A stretch of DNA of 64,000 nt. Source: Gymnopus androsaceus JB14 (taxonomy: Eukaryota > Basidiomycota > Agaricomycetes > Agaricales > Omphalotaceae). Within the stretch, counting starts at the first letter, position 1, and the number at the start of each line of letters is the position of its first letter. This document shows, in pieces, positions 33,753-45,092 of the stretch. The notes under the pieces are model-generated. The model was not told the origin of the DNA, ran no database searches, and saw only the letters and a list, made by a program, of their open reading frames with translations. The DNA is taken from assembly GCA_009733575.1 (NCBI GenBank), contig ML769465.1, positions 4,339 through 68,338 on the forward strand, in the 5' to 3' direction. The position numbers and the translations under genes are program-made.

Positions 33753-35075
33753 TTGAACCTAGCGACAATGGCCCCTGTTATTCCTGCGCTCTATGGGCTT
33801 GTGCTCACATATGAAGAACTCAAAATATTTGCAAAATATTGTGCTCCAAAGGAGTATAGTAGCCCTGAATGCAATGGTGATGCTGCTTATGCCTTGGACT
33901 GCGCATGGGAGAACAAAGGGGTTGAAAACTGCATTGTCCCACTCTTCCGGTATAATCCAATGAAATACCTCTATATTCTTGCGGTTATGCCATCACTTTA
34001 TGGTACTTATCCTTCAGTGCATTTCGACTGTGAAGCATTGTCGGAAATGTGGCACCACAAAATGGGTACACCCGGTAAAATGATCAAACTAATTCGTCAG
34101 TTGTGGCCTGACTACCTACCCGGTATGCTTAATCTATATCTTCTTGCCTCATTATAACATATTTTATAGAGCCTGAATGGCTTTGTCCCTGGATGCTTCG
34201 GTTCATATGGGAACACATCAATGACACCCCTGGTATGTTAGTATAGAGTATCTGTTCACCATCTTATTGTCTTCTAGGGACTGATTTTTGGTGTGAATGG
34301 GTGAAATGAAGCAAGAAGCAGGGCGAGCAGCTAAGAAAGAAGCTATGCGAGAAGCAGGGCAAAAAGCAAGGCAAGGAGCAAAGCTCTCAAGCAACTTGAG
34401 AAATGTGTAGTTGAAATTTAGCAACCGATTGGAAGCCTGGCTCCCAGTGACTTTGTCTGTTTGTTAAATGCACCATCATCCATGCAACCTCAAATTGGAA
34501 CGATATGCACATCTTCCTTAATATTGCTTATTTGTTCTGGAAACCAGCTCTTTCCATATGGACAATCATCTGTCTGATTCTGGACGACTCACTCAAATGT
34601 CACCTCATCTACAGGCCCATTCCTACAATGTCTGTTGCTCTCCAATACTGGAAATTTCAAAGCTTGGGAGATGATGGTGTCAATTACTGTCTTCAGGCTA
34701 CCAGGTCGTTACGTTAAGGAAATCGAACAAGTAGCCTGGGATGTTGAACATGTTGAACTATAGAATGGATGCAAAAATGAATATTGGAGATACATGCGAG
34801 TAGAGTAGCAAATGTTTCAAACGTTTCAAAGTTATATGATGAATAATGATTTCTGCAGTTGACAACAGTGACTGACAAATTTGGGGAGACAAGGCAAAAG
34901 TGATGAGGAGGCAGAACAGAGAGAAAGACTGAGATAAAGAGGTAAAAGATGACTCATATGAATAGGCAACAATATACATAAGAAGAGACAAGATACCGGC
35001 GAATAGGGCAAGCTGAATGACTAGAACCGGAAGCAGCATCTTGAGGTTGCGTTTTACGTGTCTTGTTCAAATCCT
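33753..35075 (+). pseudogene. unknown gene, copy A of repeat unit Y
   Basis: Open from 33753 (TYEELKIFAKYCAPKEYSSP near 33807-33866) through QLWPDYLPG. Two introns are suggested at about 34120-34170 and 34232-34276, joining to EPEWLCPWMLRF and then TDFWCEW. A TGA follows where copies B and C have CGA. The segment from about 33905 on is homologous to 57660-58860 and 61815-63030. The far 3' part is Lys/Gln-rich. Not a family I recognise. Confidence 0.5.
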
Positions 35076-35099
35076 TCTGTCTCTGCCAGTGAGTAAGCC

Positions 35100-35790
35100 A
35101 AACCGAGAGCACCTGGAAACTCAGGACTCCAAGTCACAGTCCCAGTCCAAGTCCAAGTCAGTGTCCGAGCCTGAGTCTGAGTCAGCATCCGAGTCAAGTC
35201 CGAGTCAGTATTCTAGAATAATATCAGTACTCATACTATACGGTAGCTGGAGGCCAGTTATACATGCTATACTAGGTGCTAATCATGGGCGCTACGTTTC
35301 CTCAACTAGAACTTCCATGTCCATAGAGTAAATTCAATGCGACACCATTGCAACAGTCGTCTTGACTCCCTCCCAGCATGCTTCAACATCTTCTTCACTC
35401 ATTGAACATGTTTGTTTTATAAACGCAATGGTTTCATCAGGAATAATTGCCACAGTATTGGCAGGAAGTGCAGAGGAAGGATAAAGCAGCAAAATATCAT
35501 TCTTGACAAGCACAATAACTTGAGAAAGAAGTAATTGAGACCCATTTCGAACTGTCTGGGCTAGGACCTTAAGAGTAACCATTGTAGCAGCAGTAGAGAT
35601 GCATCAAGAGCGCTTAACTAAATTTGGGGATACAGCCTGCCCAACTCATTGTTCCGAGTCAATACCTCTTTTGCAGCAACATATACTGGAGTATATAGTA
35701 TAATTCTATCCTTTAAATACCACTGCATAGTCCAAGGTTGACCACTGACTTGGACTTGGACTTGGACTCGGACACTGACTCGGACTCCCA
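35100..35790. mobile_element. element rich in GACTCGGAC / GTCCGAGTC words
   Basis: The left part (35100-35215) holds repeated AAGTCCAAGTCAGTGTCCGA type words and the right part (35735-35795) their reverse complement (GACTTGGACTTGGACTCGGA). The exact ends and any target duplication are unclear. Between them lies a KDZ-like gene fragment. Confidence 0.45.
35334..35582 (-). pseudogene. fragment of a KDZ-transposon-associated cysteine-cluster protein (tentative)
   Basis: The 82-residue minus-strand frame contains LLLYPSSALPANTVAIIPDE and a MSEEDVEACWEGVKTTV segment. In my recollection this resembles the region just upstream of the CxC5/CxC6 clusters of basidiomycete KDZ transposon proteins. The cysteine clusters themselves are not present, so it is truncated. 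Captured inside a palindrome-rich element. Confidence 0.4.
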
Positions 35791-38399
35791 AGATTCCGGA
35801 TAATCTGGCCAAACCTAAGGGTTCAGCAATCACTGCCATGATAGCTGTGTCCGCCACCATCAGTAAAATGGCAATCAATGTTTTCAGACCTTTTTGATCC
35901 TTTTTCCACTCAGATCTTTTTTGGGCTTATTTTCTGCAGCTTTTTTCGAAGTTTTCCTTTTCGTTTGGATCTTTTTTTCGATTCTACTTTTTTCGAACTA
36001 TTAGTGAACTTTTCCTGAACTTGTCGCCATACTTCATACTGACATAAACTGACTTGATTTCATATGGGAATGCTCATTGACCAACTGTTACATGAATTTG
36101 GAGTAAACTGATAACAAAACACTAACTTGGTAGCCAAGAATGAAAACTTGGTATTTAAAAGTACCATGGATTTTGATGGTATTTGAAGAAGTAGTCTGAG
36201 TGAGCAAGGAGGATGTATGAGATATGACATGAGTCTGGAGCAGAGATTAACGCCCACCGCTGCCATGATAATTATTCTCCAAAGTCAGTCGAAACTCTAA
36301 TACTGTATAGTTGCATGTGCAGTTACTAATGCTTTTTCATTTGTTCATATCCTCAATCTTCAGTCACTCTTCAGCCCTTGGTGTTCATGCCAAGTTCTTT
36401 TTTCCATGGCTCACATTCCATCCTCATCCTCAGTCATTCTTTGAATTCTTGAATCCTCCTGAGGGTAATATAGATGTACATGTTTTTGAGATTACGGTGT
36501 ATAAATCATCATGTAATTTTGCCAGATACCAACATTGAGCACTATGCAGGCTTGGTGTTGGCATTTTCAAAAAATTCATATTGATATAAATACCAATTTG
36601 TGCAAACGTGAGTGCATGTTTTTTCCTTACCAATGCTGGAACTTGATTTACTTCCCATTATTTACCAGAGTCACAATTGTATTGATTCATATTCCCAGAA
36701 TCCATGACTTGGATCATCACTATGAGCTTCTCTCTGTTTTTGTATCTTGACCATTGACTGAGCCATATTCTTCAGTGTCTCAATTTATGCTGGGTGTTGT
36801 CTGAGTACCATAGCCTTGTTCCAAATGCATTGGTGTTGTCAGCAACTAGTTCCCCACAACACAAGGTACCAGGCATCACAACTTCTGACTTAGGCAAAGG
36901 CAAGAACAATGAGGAAAAGAGAAGATGATATTGAGAACTAGGAGGTATTGACAAGATTGAAGCTAAGGACTAAGCTACAGCTACTGCTACTATATATACT
37001 AAAGTACGAACCCTAAGCCCACAGCCCTATACCCTGACTGTATGGTAACAATGCATGAAACAATGAAAGACAATAAGTAAATGGCAATAAGTAATGGTAG
37101 ATTGATTGTACAAGTATGGACATGCTAGCATGTGTTATGATCAGAAACAATCATACTCTAATTGACAGAACCTAATTAGTATAACTGCACATCTAAACAA
37201 GCACACACTTATACATATATAATGGTAAACAAAGGAAAATGATAAGGAAATAATACCATGTGTTAGATAAAATAAGGACATTCGTAACAGGTGTACTGTG
37301 CAATGGTTCAAGAAACCTCAAGATGATTTATGGTAGCTGGGTAGGAGTGGAAGAGCTAGAGCTTATGTGACTGAGTGCAATTGGGTGCAGGAACTTTTAG
37401 TTAGCTCTAATTTGCAAGTACCTGCATGTTGATATCCATAACATCCCAATAGAATTGCTTTTCCTCTTTTCCATGTTCATGCTGTACATGATTTCACTAT
37501 TATCAAAAGAATTTTGTCTTGTGTAGTAGGGCTTTTATATAAACTTATTTTGGAACTTTTGGTGACCTTTTTCCATCCTTTTACAAGATCCTCCAAACTT
37601 AAAAAAGGATGTGACCTGAGTTTTAAAAGTTTGATCCAGTTCAGAAAAAGTTACAAAAAAGTGCTGAAAAGGCTATTTACCATTTTACTGATGACCATTG
37701 TAACACTCCATAGCTTTTTCAAATTTGAGCTTTTAATACCATTTCAGGATTCAACACTCCATGATATCAAACATCACTTGTTCTTAGTGAACCAATGGCT
37801 CTCTCCAACTCAGGAGATATTGCTCTCTATGTGGCATCTGCAATCATCTTCATTTTTCTCATATGGTGTTGGACAGAGCTGTGTATCTAGAAAGCATAGA
37901 CAACAGGCTACACCTGTAACTGTCACACAAAGACAACCTGACCAAACCGCTACTAACTCTAGGTCAGCAGGAGAATCAAACCAGTCTGTAAATTTTCCTT
38001 GAGCTGCACAAGGTCAAGCACTTCCAAGCACTGTTACACCATACACTCTGAGGCCAGCATGGCCAAGAGAGTCCTTGGTATTACCATACACTCTGAAACC
38101 AGAGTCTTTGCCGGTGGATCTTCTCTGAGGGTAAATCTGGCACAAGCTGTTCTGGAGGTCAGAGTCTTCAATCCAGACTTGTGTAATTTTTGCATACTTA
38201 TTATTCATACAGGAGTAAATACCCTCAGAAACTTGCATCATCACTTCAGACCCTTCAAACTCCGATTCACCAGTTCATAATTCAAATCCAACTGCCAGTA
38301 TATCCTTAACAGACAGACAAAATCATCTGCTAGAAGAAGCTCGAAGTGCACAACATGAGATTAGTGCACATTGGAACAACACCAAGTAACAGCAACCAA
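35791..38399. other. long unassigned interval
   Basis: No gene I can support. T-rich words such as TTTTTTCGA and AAAAAGGATC recur around 35880-36010 and 37540-37690, possibly remnants of another word-rich element. The longest open stretch (37514-38002) has no conserved motif and biased composition. Confidence 0.35.
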
Positions 38400-38866
38400 T
38401 AAGGATGGACATGAGTCCAGTTCCTTAACAGGTACCGGCAGGTAAACCCGTGGGAATACCGGCCGGTATTTTAACCTGCGGGTCCCGGTACCGGTTTCCC
38501 ACGGGTTATGCAGGTTGCAGGTTGCAGTTTTTCTCAAAGTTGGCAGGTTTACCTGCAGGTACCTGTGGACCCGGAATACTAGACACTAAAAATTAGTCCA
38601 TTTGCAAATAAATTTGGTATAATTGTGACCTGAGTATGATGTAGGGCTACTTTGTAGTGATACCTATGCCATTTTAATATAAAACATGTACTTATTCATT
38701 TAAATTTGTGAGTTTATAGGCAGGTATAAATAGTGGTACAGGTTTGCAGGTACCTGCAGGTAAACCTGCACAGGTCTTGTGCAGGTCGCAGGTCAAGGGT
38801 TTGGATGCCCAGGTACCTGCACCACAGGTGCAGGTTTACCGGGACCCGGAGTCATGTCCACCCTTA
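38400..38866. mobile_element. hAT-type MITE with GCAGGTACCTGC words and 8-bp duplication
   Basis: Ends TAAGGATGGACATGAGTCC and, reverse-complemented, TAAGGGTGGACATGACTCC. The 8-bp direct repeat GCAACCAA flanks both sides (38392-38399 and 38867-38874). The subterminal parts are dense in GGTACCGG, GCAGGTACCTGC and CAGGTTTACC words, the centre is AT-rich. 467 bp, non-coding. Confidence 0.8.
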
Positions 38867-38965
38867 GCAACCAATAGTTCTGACAGTGATGCACTAGAAA
38901 ACAAGCCTCTGCCAGATTTTGTTAGCACTACCTTGCAGCCAATATAGTCTTTATTCCCTGTACTA

Positions 38966-39239
38966 CATCAGCAAAACCTGTATTTTGCATTTTAATTCCC
39001 ACAGCAATACTTAAGATTCCCAGTGCTCCTAGAGCTCCCAGCACTGGCCAGCGCTTGCCAGTGCTGTCAGAGATATCAAATCATATGTTATTTCCAAATA
39101 AGGTAATTTTGCGGCCTCTGGGAGCTTCTGGGGGCCCCCTCCTGCATCAGCCGGACCATCTGAGTGCTGGGACGCTGGAGCGCTGGGAGCTCTGGACAGT
39201 TCGCTCAAGCACTGCCCACATCATACAGGTTTTGCTGAT
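38966..39239. mobile_element. CATCAGCAAAA element, GAGCTCCC-word subtype, copy 1 (end split by hAT)
   Basis: The left end is CATCAGCAAAACCTGTATTT and the right end ATACAGGTTTTGCTGAT at 39239; the final G lies at 43519 beyond the hAT insertion. The interior has GAGCTCCCAGCACTGG, GGGGGCCCCC and GCGCTGGGAGCTC words. Near-identical to 44505-44769. The right terminus served as the target of the hAT element. Confidence 0.75.
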
Positions 39240-39411
39240 CAGGGTTGCAGTGCTTGACCTTGACTCGATGGTTGACCCAGTTGGTCCAGACCATTGACCA
39301 AGTTTGACACCAGGTTCCCACAGGTCAAGCCGGTCGACCGCCCTTTTCTGTTTTTACACGTTTTTCACTATCTCTGTGCTTTGTAGACTCTTTATCTTAC
39401 ATTTTTGTTCC

Positions 39412-41999
39412 ATGCCGGCTGCTTTGGAAGTATGGGACCACTTTCACAAAGATTTCCGTCATTATAAAAACAATCATTTGCATAAACAATCACTTTGCAA
39501 GTATTGTGTCCAAAAGATCATCAACTTCCTCATAGATCAGGACAATGCAGCATTGGCTGTTGGAAGGATTTCGACATTCAGGGATCCCACTGTTATTGAA
39601 CAGGAAGGTGAGTTAATTGTTTACTTAGAGAAAGTATAGAAAGCGGATTGATTTTTACATTAGTCATTGACACAATGTTCAGTGGTGATCCAGATATCCC
39701 TTGCACCTTCAGTTCCTTGATTGAATTACGGATTCTTGCTGGAAAGGTTGACCACTTATGGAAGCACCTTTGTAACTGCCCATATGCTCCTACTGCAGTT
39801 AAAGATCTTGCAAATGCAAACATTGCAGCCAAGCATCAGTGTTCTGCAACTCGAGCTGTCAAAAACATCGAAACAGCTATACCAGGAGGTCCTACATTGA
39901 ATTCACCCAGTGCGTCGCAGGGTATTGAAGCAACCCTTGCACCTCCGCTTCTATTGCATGCTTCCTCCCACTCTTCCAGTGTTTCCTCTGTGCGTTCAGT
40001 TATGGTAAACATACCATTTTATGGGGAGACTGCACCTCATCCAATTTCAAGTGCAATGTTGAGCAAATTTCATGCTGAATTGTGCTGGTTGATGGTGTCA
40101 GGTATTGTTTCTTGGCGTGTTATTGAGCATCCTTTTTGGCATCAATTTTTTTTTTTGCCAATGGGTTCTGGGCTCTGTTTTACCTGGCCATGATGTTTTG
40201 TCTGGATGGATCCTTGATAAGGAAGTTGCAAAGGCTGATGCTCGAACCAAGAATGAAGTTCAAAATTGCTACACTACTGGGCAAGCTGATGGCTGGAAGA
40301 ATATTGCAAAGAAGAGTCTTATTGCAGGTATGATGAACGTTGAATATCAGGTATGCTGAACAATGGAATCCTTATCTGATAAGGATTACCTAATTTTACC
40401 TAATTTTATATTACCTAATTTTAGGACTCAATCACTAACCTAATTTTATAGCCATATATCCTCAACATCACAGACATTTCATCAAAGCCAAAAACCACCG
40501 AAACTCTCCTTGATATTGTTCTTCGGGAGATAGAGTATGTTACAAAGGTTCTCTTGGTTCTTCTTGTTGCATGGTGTACAGATGCAAGTGGCAAATCCGC
40601 TAAAATGTGCCGTCTACTCCGTGAAAAATGTGCTTGGATTGTTGTTTTAGATTGATTTTGAAAATCATCGAGGGACCTAGTTTTTGGACCAACATCAAGA
40701 GGTACATAGAAACACTCTAGTAATCTTTTTTCTTTCTTTGACATTCTTACTCTTTTAGCTTGCGTGATCTCCTCTGGCCATTTGCTATCGCTACAAATGC
40801 TGCACAGGCTGATAACTGCCACCTCGATACTGTTCTTCTGCTTATGGGATATCTTTATTATGTTCATCCAGATCATTGTATTGACTCTCAGATTTGAAAG
40901 AAGGTTCACACTAGTCTGGAGAAATGCTGGAAAAACGCTGATCAGGACGTTTTGTCTTGGGACTCATATTTAACCCATATATTTGCCAAAAAGCATTCAA
41001 GGAAGGAAGTCCATTTCAGACTGTCACAGGACTGTGGGATATTGTCCATAGGGTTTACATGTGCTTTTATGATAAGGAACCTGATGGAACCTTTCGGAAG
41101 ACCTTCACTGAGTATCTTGGCGGAACTGGAAAATGGTCTGATGAAAGAATGAGCCTCCAATATCATCGCGACGACGCAAAAAGTCAAGTAAGTCTATCAG
41201 TTCTCATCTTCACTATGTGGTTCCTAACAAACTGTATCAGAATACATATGTGAACATTGTTCAAATCTGGCGAGAACATTCAAGCAACCCTAGCAATGCT
41301 GCTGGAAGTAGTATGGTGGACATGGCCATGAGAATTGATAGCATGGTTCCCAATTCAGCATCAATGGAGTACTTCTTCAGTCTTCTAACAGGAACCCACA
41401 CAAAGGTTTGGAATCAGATGGGTGCAGAAAAAGCGCAAAAGACTGTTGTCTTAAAACAGCATATTCATTGAGAACATGGAGCACCACCGAGCTACCAACA
41501 AAAGTGTGCACACAAGGACGACATTAATCGAATCAACCTGGCTACGACTCCCGCTCCAGCTTGTGACAATGTAGAGGCTGAAATCTCAGCAGGGTTGGAT
41601 GAGCTCAACATCGATGATCCTGAGCCAAGTGCTGAACCTGATGAAGAGCAAAGTCCAACGGCGGAACCTCGGGTTTCAACCTTTGATGAGGTCACAAGAG
41701 ATCTGAGGGAGTCTGCAGACAAGGATCTGGAAGAGGCTGAAGAGGAAGGGTCGGAGTTGGAGAGCATAGATGATCCGGAGGCATGGAAACTGGAAAATCT
41801 TTTTGATTATCCTGCATTTGCTCCCAAGGCAAATGGAGCTCAATCATCTCAATCTTTTGCTTTTATGGTGGAATACTGGAACCAAGGGAAAATGACACTG
41901 GATATAGAACAGGTGCGACATGAAATGCTTTCTAGGGACATGGAACTGGGCAACAAGTTTGATGATGAAAATGGTGATGACGGGGAAACTGACAATTAA
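39412..41999 (+). pseudogene. hAT-family transposase (DUF659-type), decayed
   Basis: A plausible start ATG is at 39412. CKYC near 39500 may be part of a BED-like finger. The middle (about 40100-40660) shows a DUF659-like order with SGWILDKEVAKADARTKNEV near 40200 and PYILNITDISSKPKTTET near 40452. WPFAIATNAAQADNCHLDTV near 40779 and HTSLEKCWKNADQD near 40905 fit the RNase H-like core. MVPNSASMEYFFSLLTGTHT near 41343 is the hAT dimerisation motif. An acidic tail ends at TAA 41999. At least two introns are likely (about 40347-40451 and 41190-41238). A TGA at 40895-40897 and frame breaks near 40650 and 40990 make it non-functional. Confidence 0.8.
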
Positions 42000-42374
42000 C
42001 AATTTGGAATTTACTTTGCTTCAAAATTTGCTTTTAAAAGAGTCACCTGCTGTGAAATTTGCTTTATTGCTTTATGTTTTGTTCATAGTGTATTGATAGA
42101 CCTGTACATGCTTGTATACTATTATTGTGTATATTTTTGTAAATACACCTGACCTCAACATCAACAAACTTGTTCTTGATCTTCCATCTCATCCAACAAT
42201 ATCTACTCAATCTCCATACTTGATACCACACCAGCTGCTTCAATATCGGAATCATCTGCAGAAATGGAGATGCTAGATTTTCTTCAAAAGCTTTGTCGTT
42301 TTGTCATTCCTGCAAGGTCTGCCATTTTTTCCACTTAAGGTCTTCTAATACTTGATTTTCTAATCTATCTACAG

Positions 42375-42730
42375 ACAACCTCTGCTCACAAAAGTGCCTT
42401 GCTGCATTAGTCACCAGCATAGGAAAGCATTAAATCTGGCTCAACCCCGCTGAGCAGGCCAAGATTGGGAACATCAACTTGCATGCATGTTAAAAAGCTC
42501 ATCAAGAATGGCCATGTCATTATCAAACCAACCACTGTGCACTCTCGGGGCCATATTTGTGACCTTTGGCTGCAAAGCACAAAGGGAGACATACTACTGT
42601 ACAGGTACTGGTAAGAGAAAGGGTATGTTGGAGGCTAGGATGCTGACCAAGGTGCTTTGGATGAGGAGACAGAGTACTGAGGAGATGGTTGAGGAAGTAC
42701 AGAGAGGCAGAGAAGATTGATAAGCACCAG
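42375..42730 (+). pseudogene. RPL19: captured fragment of the 60S ribosomal protein eL19 gene
   Basis: Pieces in the correct order for eL19: SQKCLAALV near 42386, IWLNPAEQAKIGN near 42434, KLIKNGHVIIKPTTVHSRG near 42493-42550, TGKRKG near 42609, TKVLWMRRQ near 42645, KYREAEKIDKH near 42696. Stops (for example TAA 42431-42433) and frameshifts separate them. A consensus acceptor (CTATCTACAG, ending 42374) precedes the first piece, so the copy looks genomic rather than a retrocopy. The start and the C-terminal third are not visible. It lies between the transposase and the right hAT end, as for transduplicated host DNA. Confidence 0.78.
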
Positions 42731-43492
42731 TGCGTTTTTTTTTTCATTTTGTTTCTGCTTGGATCCTAATGTACCAACTCTATAGGCTTCCGTTGTGCTG
42801 CCCATGTCCTCAAGAAACAATAGTTCATCTATTGAGTGCAATGTATCAGTCCTAAAGTACACGCTAAACATTGTCTTGTGCTTTTTTTACTGCCTACACT
42901 GGGAATGGGAATAGAATGTCATTCTACATCATATGTCTGACATGCCTCCAGCCCGCTTCTGCCTCCAATGTGTATAACAAACATACTTACGAGCTTCACG
43001 CCAATCCTATGTTTCACCCTTGGTATGTCAACTAGTGCATCCAATAGTTTATCCCAAACAGGAGATTTCTTCTAGTAGAGGCTCCAAACTCAGTGAAAGA
43101 GCTCGTAGCCATGGGGTTTTATAAGCATCTTGATACAAGCATATGCAGTAGTCTCGGTGAGTGCCCTTTCTCATTTATGAGCTCGAGCGCATTATTTAAA
43201 CAACATCCTTCAGACACATTGCCTTTTATCTATTCAGTTCATTTGACAAGGTGCAGGATTCCAATGAGGGCTCCATTCATGAAAATAATGCATATAACTG
43301 TTGAACTGTAAACGTACAATACATATTTTTACATTAAATAACTAACCGTAGTCTTAAAATGCTTTGTGCTGGCGAGAAAATGTCAATGAGCACTTGGCAT
43401 TTGGGGCTCGGCCCGTTGATTGACCTTGCTGGTCTATGGTCCTTGACTTCGGTCTAGATGGGTCTGAATTTAGTCAAAACCTGGTAAATACC
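42731..43492. other. right part of the hAT element, no gene seen
   Basis: Unassigned sequence between the eL19 fragment and the subterminal word region. It may include further captured host sequence. Confidence 0.4.
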
Positions 43493-44006
43493 TGGTCAAC
43501 TGCAACCCTGTTGCTGATGCTACTACATATTGATCCCAGTTAAGAAAAATTTGCAATTCATAAATCATGACCACTGGACTCCTTATATGTGGGGGCACAC
43601 CTGCCTCTGATTCCACCCTGCTTTCCTGTTGAATCTTTGCCTGCAACAATTGAAGCAAATCATTTGTAGGTATCTCTTCAAGTCACCCGGAATCTGCTGT
43701 GCTAAGTGGGCTCCCATTAACAGTATGATGGTCTCTTTGGCATTGAGAGGTTGTTTAGAGTGATGTTCCCTATGAAGGAGATATTGTTCTTTGCAGACAT
43801 GGACAAGGAGAAGATGAAAGTTTAGAGCTTACCTCTCTGTTGGTTGGATGGATTCTAATTGCAATGGCTATCTTTGTTGGCTGGAAGTCCTTTGTGTGCT
43901 CCTCTGCATCTGCTATGGGTAGAGTTGTTCTTGCAGAGACATGAGTATCTAAACAAGACACATAAAGTGCAACCTCAAGGCACTGCTTCCAGCTCCAGTT
44001 AGTATA

Positions 44007-44085
44007 CATCAGCAAAACCTGGGTGAACTGGATAGCACTCATAGCACCCATAGCAAGGTCCCCATCTATCCAGAGCTATGTTCTG
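44007..44085. mobile_element. CATCAGCAAAA element, left end only (CATAGC-word subtype)
   Basis: TA then CATCAGCAAAACCTGGGTGA, followed by CTCATAGCACCCATAGCAAG words. No matching right end is found nearby; sequence from about 44090 is a different CCGGGTCCGGGTCGGG-rich piece. Truncated copy. Confidence 0.6.
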
Positions 44086-44504
44086 CTTAGATAGTAATGT
44101 TTCTGGGTCAGCCAGTAGGTCCGGGTCCGGGTCGGGTTGAGATATTCAAACCTGGAACCTGACCAAAAACCCAATTTTTTTTTGACTGGTTGTCTAATTT
44201 AGATGTCTTAAGTCATATTTCATGACCTTTTTTAAACCTAGTATCAACTTCCTACACAAGCATAGAGTAGAGCAGCATTAATACTTATATTCATATTGAA
44301 TTAAAGAGATATCATCTCTACAAGTATGTAATGGTAGCAAAATGTTCACTTTGTCTTAGTGGTAGAGCCCTGAGCTTCTAGCTTCAGTGAGTACTTACTA
44401 TATGTAGGTGTTAAAAATTATATAAATTAGTAGTACTTAGTAGAGTCTAATAGTATGGTACCAACAATGAACACCAGAGACTCATACTAGTTGAGTTAAT
44501 AAAT

Positions 44505-44769
44505 CATCAGCAAAACCTGTATTTTGCATTGTAATTCCCACAGCAATACTTGAAATTCCCAGCGCTCCCAGAGCTCCCAGCACTGGCCAGTGCTGTCAGA
44601 AATGTAAAATCATATGTTATTTCCAAATAAGGTAATTTTGCGGCCTCTGGGAGCTTCTGGGGGCCCCCTCCTGTATTGGCCAGACTATCTGAGTGCTGGG
44701 ACACTGGAGCGCTGGGAACTCTGGACAGTTTGCTCAAGCACTGCCCACGTCATACAAGTTTTGCTGATG
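44505..44769. mobile_element. CATCAGCAAAA element, GAGCTCCC-word subtype, copy 2
   Basis: Ends CATCAGCAAAACCTGTATTT and GTTTTGCTGATG, flanked by AT on both sides (44503-44504 and 44770-44771). 265 bp, near-identical to 38966-39239, which shows the subtype is a mobile family and not a local palindrome. Confidence 0.8.
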
Positions 44770-45092
44770 ATATTCAATGCTTCTATGTACTTATTACTGT
44801 AAGCTAATGATACCAATGCCCTAATGAAAGTACTATTACAATACTACTTATCAAACACTTGTGCAAAAATTCTCAACAGGCTATACAACTTGTGATTGTT
44901 GCTACAGTGGTTAGCTCCTGTCACTTGAACCTTAGGTGCATTTTAAAGCATCACAGAACTCCTTTAGGGTATGCAGTTATGATTTTTGATATCCCTTTGA
45001 AGTGGATCTGTTATATAGAGTAAATATAACAGCATATATCTTAATTTTGACTTCCTCAAAAATCTCAGGATAACCCGGACCCGGTTTGGCGG

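Larger units (their letters stand above)
39240..43510 (+). mobile_element. 4.27-kb hAT transposon carrying an eL19 gene fragment
   Basis: Ends CAGGGTTGCAGT at 39240 and ACTGCAACCCTG at 43510, 12-bp hAT-style inverted repeats. The perfect 8-bp direct repeat TTGCTGAT flanks both sides (39232-39239 and 43511-43518). Inside are a decayed hAT transposase (39412-41999) and an eL19 pseudogene fragment (about 42375-42730). TTGACC/GGTCAA words are frequent near both ends (39250-39345 and 43410-43500), as expected for subterminal transposase-binding sites. Confidence 0.88.

Noticed and set aside
37514..38002. 162-codon plus-strand open frame
   Set aside because: No conserved motif, strongly biased composition and no supporting neighbour or splice structure.
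40370..40450. TACCTAATTTTA tandem repeat as a regulatory feature
   Set aside because: It lies within the probable intron of the decayed hAT transposase and looks like local slippage.
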